NCBI GenBank assembly: GCA_937921525.1
Contig: CAKZUM010000129.1
Coordinates: forward strand, 1-14,565
Origin: an uncultured Saprospiraceae bacterium
Lineage (GTDB): Bacteria > Bacteroidota > Bacteroidia > Chitinophagales > Saprospiraceae
Reading direction: 5' to 3'
DNA: 14,565 bases
Below the pieces are notes generated by a model that was not told where the DNA came from, did no database searches, and saw only the letters and a list, made by a program, of their open reading frames with translations. A program made the translations under genes and the position numbers. Shown piece after piece: positions 1-7,171 of the stretch (its first letter is position 1; each line of letters opens with the position of its first letter).

Positions 1-1635
1 AGTGTTACAGGGATTGGTCAAAATATATATGACACCTTAAGAACGGTAAGGATGACTGCGATCCCAAATGAAAAACCAATCTCTCTGACCATTCGATGGG
101 AAAATGATCTTGGTGAGAATAGGTATGAACTTTACAAAAAAACAAGACAAGATACTTCATGGGGAGAAGCTATTTTTATAGGCGAAGAGCAAGATACTAG
201 TTATATAGATTCCAATATAGAAGAAGGTAAATTGTATGAATATCGTATTCTCAAACAAACGTTAGATAGTGTAGGATATGCCTATCTGTTCGCAGGTGTA
301 AATTATCAACAACCAATAGATAAAGGGGATATATTAATCTTAGTAGATTCAGCTGCCTATAATTTTATTAATAAGAATCTGTTGATTTATAAGCAGTTAT
401 TGATTTCTGAGGGTTGGCTTCCTTGTGTCGTATCTGTCTCAGAATATGCTTCGGTAAAAGAAGTAAAAACTACTATTGCAGCATATTATGAGACATTGGA
501 TTCTTTGACTACCGTCTTGCTGATGGGAAATACAGCCGTTCCTCATTCTGGCAATATCAATCCTGATGGTCATACCGACCACAAAGGGGCTTGGCCTGCG
601 GATGTATATTATGGAGATTTGGATGGTGTTTGGACAGATAGTATTGTTAACAATAGTACGAGTGCCTATCCAAGATTACATAATGTGCCTAGAGATGGAA
701 ACTTCGATCAAGACTATCTTCCAAGCAATATGGAATTAGTAATTGGGCGAATTGATTTTTCAGAATTACCAGTTTTTGAACTCGATCAATATGAATTACT
801 AAATAGGTACTTAGAAAAAAATATTGCGTATAGAATTGGACAGTACAGCGTCAAAAGACGAGCCATAATTAAAAATGTAAATCCTTGGAAAGAGGGCTTA
901 GGACAAAACGGAATCCGAAATTTTGTACCACTCGTATCTGCTGATAGTATTGTCAATGAAACATACTTTGATGCGTTCTATGATTCCTTTCTTTGGTCTT
1001 ATGGAGGTTCTAGTGGTTCTATGTTTAACTCCAATGGACTAGGCAGTAGTAAGACCTATGCAGACAATAACTTTCAAGTTATTTTTACAGCATTTTTTGG
1101 TTCTTACTTTGGAGATTATGATTTTGAAAATAATTATTTAAGGAGCGTATTAGCGTCAGGAAAGGTCTTGAGTACAGCTTGGGTGGGTGCGCCCAATTGG
1201 TATTTTCATCCGATGGGCATGGGCTTCGATTTAGGCTTTTGTACTCGTCTGACGCAAAATAATAAGGGGCTGTATTACGCAGGCTGGTTTCCTCAATCTA
1301 TTACAATTAATTTGTTGGGAGATCCCACACTAAAGGCCTACATTGTTCAGCCACCTAGTAATCTAAAAAGCATAGTCCGTGACAATCGAGTAGAATTAAG
1401 TTGGTCCACTAGCGAGGACGATATACTCGGCTACCAAGTTTATAAAAAAGAAAAAGGAATGGATCGATTTAAATTAATAAATCGAAAACCAATTATAGAG
1501 ACAAGTTTTGTAGATGATTCCATTGAGTCAAAATATCGAATACAATATTTAGTGAAAGCCGTAAAACTAGAGACTACTCCGAGTGGCTCATTTATCAATG
1601 ATAGTAATGGACCTATTATTACTATTAAAAATTAA
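1..1635 (+). CDS. Secreted C25 (gingipain)-like / fibronectin-III protein, 3' part
   Basis: The frame is open from the first base, so the gene starts left of the window; the ATG at 52 is probably internal. An fnIII-like segment (about nt 80-290) is followed by a peptidase C25-like fold: a DILILVD strand near nt 330, LLMGNTAVPHSG near 520, GAWPADVYYGDLDG near 590, VIGRIDF near 740, GGSSGS at 1003-1020, FGSYFGDYD near 1100 and LLGDPTL near 1315. A second fnIII domain closes the protein (about 1350-1620). In gingipains the His lies in a GHGS motif and the Cys in an ACVNG motif; here the matching stretches read GGSSGS and FFGSYFGD, so both catalytic residues look absent. I infer a non-peptidase, perhaps binding or structural, extracellular protein. 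No type IX secretion C-terminal domain is obvious. I recall related Bacteroidota proteins with the same motifs, which suggests the loss is family-wide. It ends 15 bp before the epimerase gene; whether it belongs to the polysaccharide operon is unclear. Confidence 0.8.
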   Translation, partial: SVTGIGQNIYDTLRTVRMTAIPNEKPISLTIRWENDLGENRYELYKKTRQDTSWGEAIFIGEEQDTSYIDSNIEEGKLYEYRILKQTLDSVGYAYLFAGVNYQQPIDKGDILILVDSAAYNFINKNLLIYKQLLISEGWLPCVVSVSEYASVKEVKTTIAAYYETLDSLTTVLLMGNTAVPHSGNINPDGHTDHKGAWPADVYYGDLDGVWTDSIVNNSTSAYPRLHNVPRDGNFDQDYLPSNMELVIGRIDFSELPVFELDQYELLNRYLEKNIAYRIGQYSVKRRAIIKNVNPWKEGLGQNGIRNFVPLVSADSIVNETYFDAFYDSFLWSYGGSSGSMFNSNGLGSSKTYADNNFQVIFTAFFGSYFGDYDFENNYLRSVLASGKVLSTAWVGAPNWYFHPMGMGFDLGFCTRLTQNNKGLYYAGWFPQSITINLLGDPTLKAYIVQPPSNLKSIVRDNRVELSWSTSEDDILGYQVYKKEKGMDRFKLINRKPIIETSFVDDSIESKYRIQYLVKAVKLETTPSGSFINDSNGPIITIKN

Positions 1636-1650
1636 TAAGAATTCACATAT

Positions 1651-2613
1651 ATGCAACATATAATAATCACCGGTGGAGCAGGATTCATCGGCAGTTCTTT
1701 AGCAGATCAATTAATAGCAGAAGGGTGTCAAGTAACCGTCATTGATAACTTTGATCCTTTCTATGATAAGGAAATTAAGAAAAGAAATATAGCTAATTTA
1801 CTACTACACCCTAAGTTTAAATTACTAGATATTGACATCAGTGATATTGAATCTTTACGTAACGAATTAGTGGAGGAATATGACGTGATTGTACATCTAG
1901 CTGCGAAAGCAGGCGTGCATGCTTCCATACGAACGCCCGTAGCTTGTCAGCAAGCCAATGTAATGGGTACACAACATATGTTGGAAATCGCAAAAGAAAA
2001 AAATATAAAGCAATTTGTGTTTGCTTCCTCTAGTAGTGTATATGGCATGAACCCCAATGTACCTTGGAAAGAATCGGATAAGAACATGATGCCCATTAGT
2101 CCATATGCAAGTAGTAAAGTTTCTTGTGAGTTATTGGGACATGTCTATACGCATCTCTATGGCATTCGATTTATTGCCCTACGATTTTTTACAGTATATG
2201 GTCCTCGACAGCGACCTGATTTAGCTATTTATAAATTTGCAAAATTAATCGTTAATCAAGAACCCATTACCATGTATGGCGATGGTAGTTCTAGAAGAGA
2301 TTATACTTATATTGACAATATCCTTTTAGGTGTTCGAGCAGCAATAGATTATAAAGCTACCGACTATGAAATCATTAATCTAGGGAATCATCAGACCGTT
2401 TCTTTAAAAGAAATGATTCATACGATAGAGGATGTTTTTGAACAGAAAGCAATTATCCAGCAGTTACCGATGCAGCCGGGAGATGTTCCTCAGACTTATG
2501 CAGATATTTCTAAAGCTAAAAGATTATTAGGGTATCATCCTAAGACAAGTTTCCGAGAAGGAATACAGTCATTTAGAAATTGGATAGAAACCACCAAAGC
2601 ATTGCAAGTATGA
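1651..2613 (+). CDS. NAD-dependent epimerase, UDP-glucuronate 4-epimerase type
   Basis: This 320-residue protein is an extended short-chain dehydrogenase that interconverts nucleotide sugars, most likely UDP-glucuronate and UDP-galacturonate, in the cytoplasm. It has the Rossmann NAD site GGAGFIG (8-14), SSSVYG (127-132) with the catalytic serine region, and the Tyr152-x3-Lys156 pair in SPYASSK. Features favouring UDP-glucuronate 4-epimerase over GalE are NFDPFYDKEIKKRN (33-46), RFFTVYGPRQRPD (178-190) and GDGSSRRDYTYIDN (210-223). Length fits the family (about 320-350). Start is the only sensible ATG before the Rossmann motif; no clear Shine-Dalgarno. Its stop overlaps the start of the sulfotransferase (ATGA), implying coupled translation. 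In context it would supply an acidic sugar for the polymer. Exact substrate (GlcA versus another UDP-hexose) cannot be fixed from sequence alone. Confidence 0.88.
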   Translation: MQHIIITGGAGFIGSSLADQLIAEGCQVTVIDNFDPFYDKEIKKRNIANLLLHPKFKLLDIDISDIESLRNELVEEYDVIVHLAAKAGVHASIRTPVACQQANVMGTQHMLEIAKEKNIKQFVFASSSSVYGMNPNVPWKESDKNMMPISPYASSKVSCELLGHVYTHLYGIRFIALRFFTVYGPRQRPDLAIYKFAKLIVNQEPITMYGDGSSRRDYTYIDNILLGVRAAIDYKATDYEIINLGNHQTVSLKEMIHTIEDVFEQKAIIQQLPMQPGDVPQTYADISKAKRLLGYHPKTSFREGIQSFRNWIETTKALQV

Positions 2614-3674
2614 AGTCTAAAATATTCTTCATCGTAGGGGTGCAGCGATCTGGCACTACGCTACTGCAATCCCTCTTAAGTAAGCATCCTGATGTGTCAA
2701 TGGAAGAAAGAGCGATTGCTTTCAGAATCATTACTTGCTTTAATAATTTATATGATCTGTTGCCTTTCAATGTGGCACACAATAAAGAAGCGTTTTTAAA
2801 ATGGCTAATTGAAAATGATGAGAAAGGAAGATTAGCAGAGTTGATAGATACAGACAATTTATCAGACTACCAGACGATTCAAGAATTGATTCAGCAATCT
2901 ATTTATAAAAAAATAACTACAGAACAAACCGTCTTATGGGGCGATAAATCTCCTAATGCGCAACACTACATTAAAGACTTAAAACTATTAATACCAGAAG
3001 CAAAGTTTTTGCATATTGTCAGAGATGGTCGAGCCAATGCTTATAGTATGTCCAAGCGATCCTATCAAAATTTACGCTTAAGTGCACAACACTGGGTCGA
3101 TGGAAATATTTTTGGCTTAGTCAATCAAGACGTGCTGGGAAAAGATAGTTATAAATTACTACGGTATGAAGATTTATTGACTAATCCAGAAAAGGAACTA
3201 CAAACAGTCTGTACATTCTTAGAGATACCTTTCAATAAAGAAATGCTAAATCTCTCTGACAATGCCCTTCAAGAAGAAAAGCAATATGTAAAAACATATT
3301 TTGACACTTCAAAAATTAATGCTTGGCAAGAACAATTATCTAAAAAAAGTATTGAAGAGGTAGAAACTATACAAGGCCCCTTATTAGAAAAATTGGGTTA
3401 TCAATTAACCACAACACCTGCAACATTTAAAATACTATCCCTGAGAAAAAAAATATATCTCAATCAAATTGATAATATAAAACATCTATTTAGAAGAAAG
3501 AAATTGGGAATGCGTGGGCAAGAAATCATTGAATTGGAACTCTCTTTTAAAAATAGATTGTATACTTATTTAACGGTATTAGCAAGAGATGTTTTACCAC
3601 TGCCAATTATCAAATCTCTCTTCAGCAGATATTTTTATAAGGAAAAATATTTTAATAAAAAAGAAAAGAAATGA
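2610..3674 (+). CDS. PAPS-dependent sulfotransferase
   Basis: This protein transfers sulfate from PAPS to a hydroxyl or amino group, here presumably on a glycan or lipid-linked sugar in the cytoplasm. Numbered from the ATG at 2610 it is 354 residues. The 5'-phosphosulfate-binding loop is VGVQRSGTTLLQ (9-20, core Arg13-Thr17), a GDKSPN motif typical of the Sulfotransfer_3 type lies at 111-116, and the 3'-phosphate-binding segment is VRDGRANAYSMSKR (137-150, Arg138 and Ser146). RYEDLLTNP (185-193) is also characteristic. An upstream in-frame ATG at 2580 would add ten residues, but 2610 is preferred because it forms an ATGA overlap with the epimerase stop and places the first beta strand at the N-terminus. 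Its own stop overlaps the next start in the same way. The roughly 100 residues after the core are basic and helical, without a recognised domain. Acceptor is unknown. Confidence 0.88.
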   Translation: MKSKIFFIVGVQRSGTTLLQSLLSKHPDVSMEERAIAFRIITCFNNLYDLLPFNVAHNKEAFLKWLIENDEKGRLAELIDTDNLSDYQTIQELIQQSIYKKITTEQTVLWGDKSPNAQHYIKDLKLLIPEAKFLHIVRDGRANAYSMSKRSYQNLRLSAQHWVDGNIFGLVNQDVLGKDSYKLLRYEDLLTNPEKELQTVCTFLEIPFNKEMLNLSDNALQEEKQYVKTYFDTSKINAWQEQLSKKSIEEVETIQGPLLEKLGYQLTTTPATFKILSLRKKIYLNQIDNIKHLFRRKKLGMRGQEIIELELSFKNRLYTYLTVLARDVLPLPIIKSLFSRYFYKEKYFNKKEKK

Positions 3675-4111
3675 ATCTGATAAAAGTACATCGTGTCAGT
3701 CATTTTTTATATAAAAAAAAGATACCAATACTACCTCGACTCTTTCGGTTTCTCATCTTTTTATTATACAATAGTGATATTCCAAGTAGTGTTCAAATTG
3801 GAAAAAATACCGTCTTTGGGCATTCAGGAATTGGTGTGGTTATACACCAAGATGCGATTATTGGAGATAACTGTACGATTGGACAAGGGATAACTATTGG
3901 TGGGCGTTCAAAAAATCCAAAAGTGCCTGTTATTGGAAATAAGGTCTACATTGCGGCTGGGGCAAGGGTATTAGGCCCTATAACGATTGGAGATAACGTA
4001 ATCATCGCCCCCAATGCTGTAGTGATTGAGAACGTGGAAAGTAATAGTATTGTTGGAGGTATTCCTTCAAAGATATTAAAAAATAATATTTTACTAGAGG
4101 ACTATATTTGA
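3671..4111 (+). CDS. Left-handed beta-helix O-acetyltransferase (serine acetyltransferase-like)
   Basis: This 146-residue protein is a trimeric hexapeptide-repeat acyltransferase that would move acetyl from acetyl-CoA to a sugar hydroxyl. Hexapeptide rungs run from about residue 41 to 135 (VQIGKN, AIIGDN, CTIGQG, PITIGDN, IIAPNA), ending in the usual GGIPSK. The GHSGIGVVIH stretch (50-59) aligns with the active-site region of CysE, with His51 as the likely base; the Asp preceding this His in CysE is Gly here. The alpha-helical N-terminal domain of true serine acetyltransferase is missing, replaced by about 38 basic/hydrophobic residues, so polysaccharide or nucleotide-sugar acetylation is a better guess than cysteine biosynthesis. 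Starts in ATGA overlap with the sulfotransferase. It is the last gene before a 196-bp gap. Confidence 0.82.
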   Translation: MNLIKVHRVSHFLYKKKIPILPRLFRFLIFLLYNSDIPSSVQIGKNTVFGHSGIGVVIHQDAIIGDNCTIGQGITIGGRSKNPKVPVIGNKVYIAAGARVLGPITIGDNVIIAPNAVVIENVESNSIVGGIPSKILKNNILLEDYI

Positions 4112-4169
4112 TTTCATAAAATACTGACTATCAATAAATTAAAAGGATATATATTTACTAAAAATGTTA

Positions 4170-4199
4170 TTTGTTTTTAGGAATAACCCCTTATATAAT
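4170..4199 (+). promoter_or_regulatory. Candidate promoter in the 4112-4307 gap
   Basis: The 196-bp gap between the acetyltransferase and the heparinase-like gene is the largest non-coding stretch inside the locus and very AT-rich. TTTG at 4170-4173 and TATAAT at 4194-4199, 20 bp apart, are loosely compatible with a Bacteroidota -33/-7 promoter, although the full TAnnTTTG box is not met. It would leave a leader of roughly 100 nt. A weak inverted repeat (ACTATT/AATAGT) lies further downstream. This is suggestive only: such boxes occur often by chance in AT-rich DNA. Confidence 0.25.
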
Positions 4200-4295
4200 C
4201 CAATCTAGCAATTGAAACCGTACTATTATTAGAAAATAGTTTAAAGTAGCTATTGGTATGGAGTCAACAAGTATAAATCTAATTTAAAATCTGAC

Positions 4296-4307
4296 TGGAG
4301 AACTCCA
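4296..4307 (+). promoter_or_regulatory. Shine-Dalgarno-like site inside a small inverted repeat
   Basis: TGGAG-AA-CTCCA abuts the ATG at 4308. GGAG (4297-4300) is 7 nt from the start codon, an ideal Shine-Dalgarno distance, yet it is self-complementary to the CTCC just before the ATG. Clear Shine-Dalgarno motifs are otherwise scarce in this window. The loop is too short for all five pairs to form, so any hairpin would be weak. Confidence 0.3.
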
Positions 4308-5894
4308 ATGTTCAAGCAAATTCTGAAATACTACCATACAATCAAGTACCTAAAATGGCTTCAAGTGAAGTATCAGTTATGGTACAGAATGAGTTCTTTT
4401 GTACCCATTCTCCGTAATACGTCACCTACACCTGAAGTGATAATAAATGATATACAATACGAAGCAATCGCTTTTGAAAAAAGTATTGTGACGGAAGGAC
4501 TTTGGCTAGGCGATCAACGATTTCAATTTTTAAATATTGAGCATGATTTCAAAGGGGCGATTGATTGGAACTATAGTAAATATGGAAAACTTTGGACCTA
4601 CAATCTTAATTATTTTGAATACCTAAATCAGGCACATATTTCGAAGGAAGATGGACTAGCATTAATCCATAATTTTATAGAAAATGAATCTACTATTAAA
4701 GATGGATTAGAGCCGTTTCCTAGTTCTCTTCGATTAATATTTTGGATAAGATTTATCATCCAAAATAATATTAAAGAGAAAGAGATAGACCAATCTATGT
4801 ATCGCCAAGCATATCGTTTAAGTGCTATGCCTGAATATCACTTAATGGGTAATCATTTATTAGAAAATGGGTTTAGCTTGTTATTTTGTGCCATCTATTT
4901 TTCAGATAAAAAGTTACATCACCAGGCCCATCAAATTATTGTTGAACAACTCCAAGAACAAATTTTAGCAGACGGTGGTCATTTTGAGTTAAGTCCAATG
5001 TACCATCAGATTCTATTATATAGAATTTTAGATTGCATTAATCTACTCCAACACTCTAGCACAGTTCCTTCAGCAAGCTTGTTAAAAGTCTTAAAAAAAC
5101 AGGCATCTCTAATGCTGGGCTGGATGAAGAAAATGACTTACTCTAACGGAGATATGCCTAGGCTTAATGATAGTACAATAGGAATTGCGCCAACATCAAA
5201 TTCTCTTCAAGAATATGCGGATCGACTGAAGGTAAACATTCGCAATACTTCTTTGATGGAAAGTGGTTATCGAAAAATAACTAAGAAGCCCTATGAGGTA
5301 ATATTAGATATTGGGCAAATAGGGCCTGATTATATTCCGGGTCATGCACACAGTGATACTTTTAACTTTGAGCTGTACCACAATGGAAATCCATTAATAG
5401 TAGATACAGGTATTTCTACTTACGAAAAAAATGAGCGAAGACAGCTAGAACGTTCTACCATTTCCCATAATACTGTTTGTGTTGGAAATGCGGAGCAATC
5501 AGAAATTTGGGGAGGTTTCAGAGTCGCACGAAGAGCCAAAGTCACGATTATAGAAGACGGTCCTAATCAATTCATTGCAAAACATGATGGCTATAAAAAG
5601 TTAGATTGCATACATGAGAGAAGTTTTATCGGAAATGAAAGTTCTTTTACATTAATTGACAAAATTACAGGTAGTCAGGAAGGGGTTGCCTTTTTTCATT
5701 TTTACCCAGAAGCTGATATAATTCTAGATAATAATATTATTAAAGGCCATACGTGGCAAATAAGTTTTAAGCATTGCAACAATATTAGTATGGAAAATTA
5801 TCTATATGCTAATGGATATAACGACACAACAAAGGCTATTCAGGTACAAGTATCTTTCAACAAGGAACTAAATACTACTATAAATTTTATATGA
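4308..5894 (+). CDS. Heparinase II/III-family protein (alginate-lyase-type alpha/alpha toroid)
   Basis: This 528-residue protein belongs to the polysaccharide-lyase superfamily that beta-eliminates uronate-containing chains. An N-terminal helical toroid (about 90-300) carries YHLMGNHLLENG (177-188) and DGGHFELSPMYHQ (222-234), which hold the Asn/His and Tyr used in catalysis by heparinase-type lyases. The C-terminal beta-sandwich region carries GHAHSDTFNFEL (345-356), LIVDTGISTY (363-372) and the very conserved RSTISHNTVCVGNAEQSE (382-399). Key residues therefore appear intact. There is no signal peptide: the N-terminus is basic and aromatic, as I recall from relatives inside exopolysaccharide loci, so it may act in the cytoplasm or at the inner membrane rather than as a secreted lyase. 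It is coupled by ATGA overlap to the GT4 gene, which favours a role in synthesis, trimming or release of the chain. Catalytic direction and substrate are unproven. Confidence 0.85.
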   Translation: MFKQILKYYHTIKYLKWLQVKYQLWYRMSSFVPILRNTSPTPEVIINDIQYEAIAFEKSIVTEGLWLGDQRFQFLNIEHDFKGAIDWNYSKYGKLWTYNLNYFEYLNQAHISKEDGLALIHNFIENESTIKDGLEPFPSSLRLIFWIRFIIQNNIKEKEIDQSMYRQAYRLSAMPEYHLMGNHLLENGFSLLFCAIYFSDKKLHHQAHQIIVEQLQEQILADGGHFELSPMYHQILLYRILDCINLLQHSSTVPSASLLKVLKKQASLMLGWMKKMTYSNGDMPRLNDSTIGIAPTSNSLQEYADRLKVNIRNTSLMESGYRKITKKPYEVILDIGQIGPDYIPGHAHSDTFNFELYHNGNPLIVDTGISTYEKNERRQLERSTISHNTVCVGNAEQSEIWGGFRVARRAKVTIIEDGPNQFIAKHDGYKKLDCIHERSFIGNESSFTLIDKITGSQEGVAFFHFYPEADIILDNNIIKGHTWQISFKHCNNISMENYLYANGYNDTTKAIQVQVSFNKELNTTINFI

Positions 5895-7141
5895 ACATTT
5901 TATTTTTAACTGACAATTTTCCCCCTGAAAGCAATGCGCCTGCTACCCGTACTTATGAGCATTGTGTGGAATGGGTAAAGCAAGGAGAAAAAGTGACCGT
6001 GATTACTTGTGCGCCCAATTTTCCAAAGGGAGAAATATTTTCAGGGTATAAAAATAAATGGTATCAAGAAGAAATGATGGATGGTATTCGAGTCATTCGG
6101 GTCTGGAGTTATATCTCTCCAAATCGTGGTTTAGTCAGGCGAATATTAGATTACATAAGTTTTTGTGTTACCAGTTTTATTGCTAGTTTATTTGTAAAAA
6201 CGGATCTAATCATTGCCACCTCACCACAATTATTTACTGCCGTAAGTGGTTACTTAACTTCTGTATTTAAACGTAGACCCTGGGTCATGGAAATACGGGA
6301 TTTATGGCCAGAATCAATAAAGGCGGTATCCGCTATTGAAAAAGATAGGATACTTCAATTGCTAGATAAGTTAGTTTTATTTCTATATAGAAAAGCGGAC
6401 CAGATTGTTGTGGTAACAGATACATTTAAAGAGCGAATGATAGCTTGTGGAATTCCTGCTGATAAGGTTCATATTATAAAAAATGGTGTTCATTTAAGTC
6501 AATATGAACCTAGAGAAAAAAATCAACAATTAATTCGTCAATATGAACTAGAGGGAAAGTTTATTGTAGCTTATATAGGCACACATGGGCTAGCCCATAA
6601 ACTAGATTTTATTCTAGATTGTGCTACAAAAGTTAAAAATGAAGCGATACATTTTCTCTTTATTGGCGAAGGTGCTTTTAAAGCAAGATTAGTAAAAAAA
6701 GCAAAAGCACTTCAACTAAAGAATGTTACACTCCTTGACGCTATTCCAAAATCTGCGGTAGCAGAACATATCAGCATAGCCGATGTAGCCATAATCAATT
6801 TGATGAAAAAAGATACTTTCAAAAAAGTACTTCCTTCAAAGATCTTTGAAAATTCGGCAATGGCAAAACCAATTTTATTAGGGGTAGAAGGCGAGGCTAA
6901 AAAGCTCATTGAATTCTATAAGGCTGGGCTATGTTATGAACCAGAAAATGAGACAGATTTTCTCAGGAAGTTAGAGCAAATATATTCGGATAAAGAAGCG
7001 TATCGACAATATCAAAAAGGTTGTTTATCCCTGGCCTATAACTTCAATAGACAGCATTTAGCGAATAACATGTTAATAGCCATAAATGAACAATTTAAAG
7101 AAAGTGTACAGAAGAAATCCATCTTAAAAAAAACTAGTTAG
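5891..7141 (+). CDS. Glycosyltransferase family 4, WbuB-like
   Basis: This 416-residue retaining GT-B enzyme would add one sugar to the growing lipid-linked glycan at the cytoplasmic membrane face. The acceptor-side N-terminal domain begins with FLTDNFPPESNAPATRTYEH (5-24), the pattern of the WbuB/GT4 subgroup, and contains EIRDLWPES (134-142). The donor-side domain starts around VVVTDTFKERM (173-183) and includes KNGVHLSQY (197-205), YIGTHGLAHKLD (228-239), FIGEGAFK (257-264) and PSKIFENSAMAKP (315-327), where Glu320 is in the usual donor-binding region. The last 25 residues are basic and helical. WbuB members often transfer N-acetylfucosamine-type sugars, but the donor cannot be read from sequence. 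It is the only recognisable glycosyltransferase of its kind in the window, so others must lie elsewhere. The stop codon sits in a small palindrome. Confidence 0.88.
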   Translation: MNILFLTDNFPPESNAPATRTYEHCVEWVKQGEKVTVITCAPNFPKGEIFSGYKNKWYQEEMMDGIRVIRVWSYISPNRGLVRRILDYISFCVTSFIASLFVKTDLIIATSPQLFTAVSGYLTSVFKRRPWVMEIRDLWPESIKAVSAIEKDRILQLLDKLVLFLYRKADQIVVVTDTFKERMIACGIPADKVHIIKNGVHLSQYEPREKNQQLIRQYELEGKFIVAYIGTHGLAHKLDFILDCATKVKNEAIHFLFIGEGAFKARLVKKAKALQLKNVTLLDAIPKSAVAEHISIADVAIINLMKKDTFKKVLPSKIFENSAMAKPILLGVEGEAKKLIEFYKAGLCYEPENETDFLRKLEQIYSDKEAYRQYQKGCLSLAYNFNRQHLANNMLIAINEQFKESVQKKSILKKTS

Positions 7142-7148
7142 CAACTAG
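7134..7148. terminator. Small hairpin at the convergent gene junction
   Basis: CTAGTT (7134-7139) and AACTAG (7143-7148) form a perfect 6-bp stem with a 3-nt loop over the stop codon of the GT4 gene. Only 30 bp separate this stop from the stop of the leftward sulfotransferase-like gene. It lacks a T-tract and is AT-rich, so termination activity is doubtful. Confidence 0.2.
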
Positions 7149-7171
7149 ACTTAATTACCTACACCCTTAAA

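Noticed and set aside
2573..2857. Leftward 94-codon open frame opposite the epimerase/sulfotransferase junction
   Set aside because: It lies entirely over two well-supported rightward genes, has no recognisable domain, and is explained as an antisense shadow.
3693..3893. 66-codon rightward frame inside the acetyltransferase gene
   Set aside because: It is out of frame within a clear hexapeptide-repeat gene and lacks independent features.
6712..6909. 65-codon leftward frame inside the GT4 gene
   Set aside because: It is antisense to the conserved donor-binding part of the glycosyltransferase; no evidence of its own.
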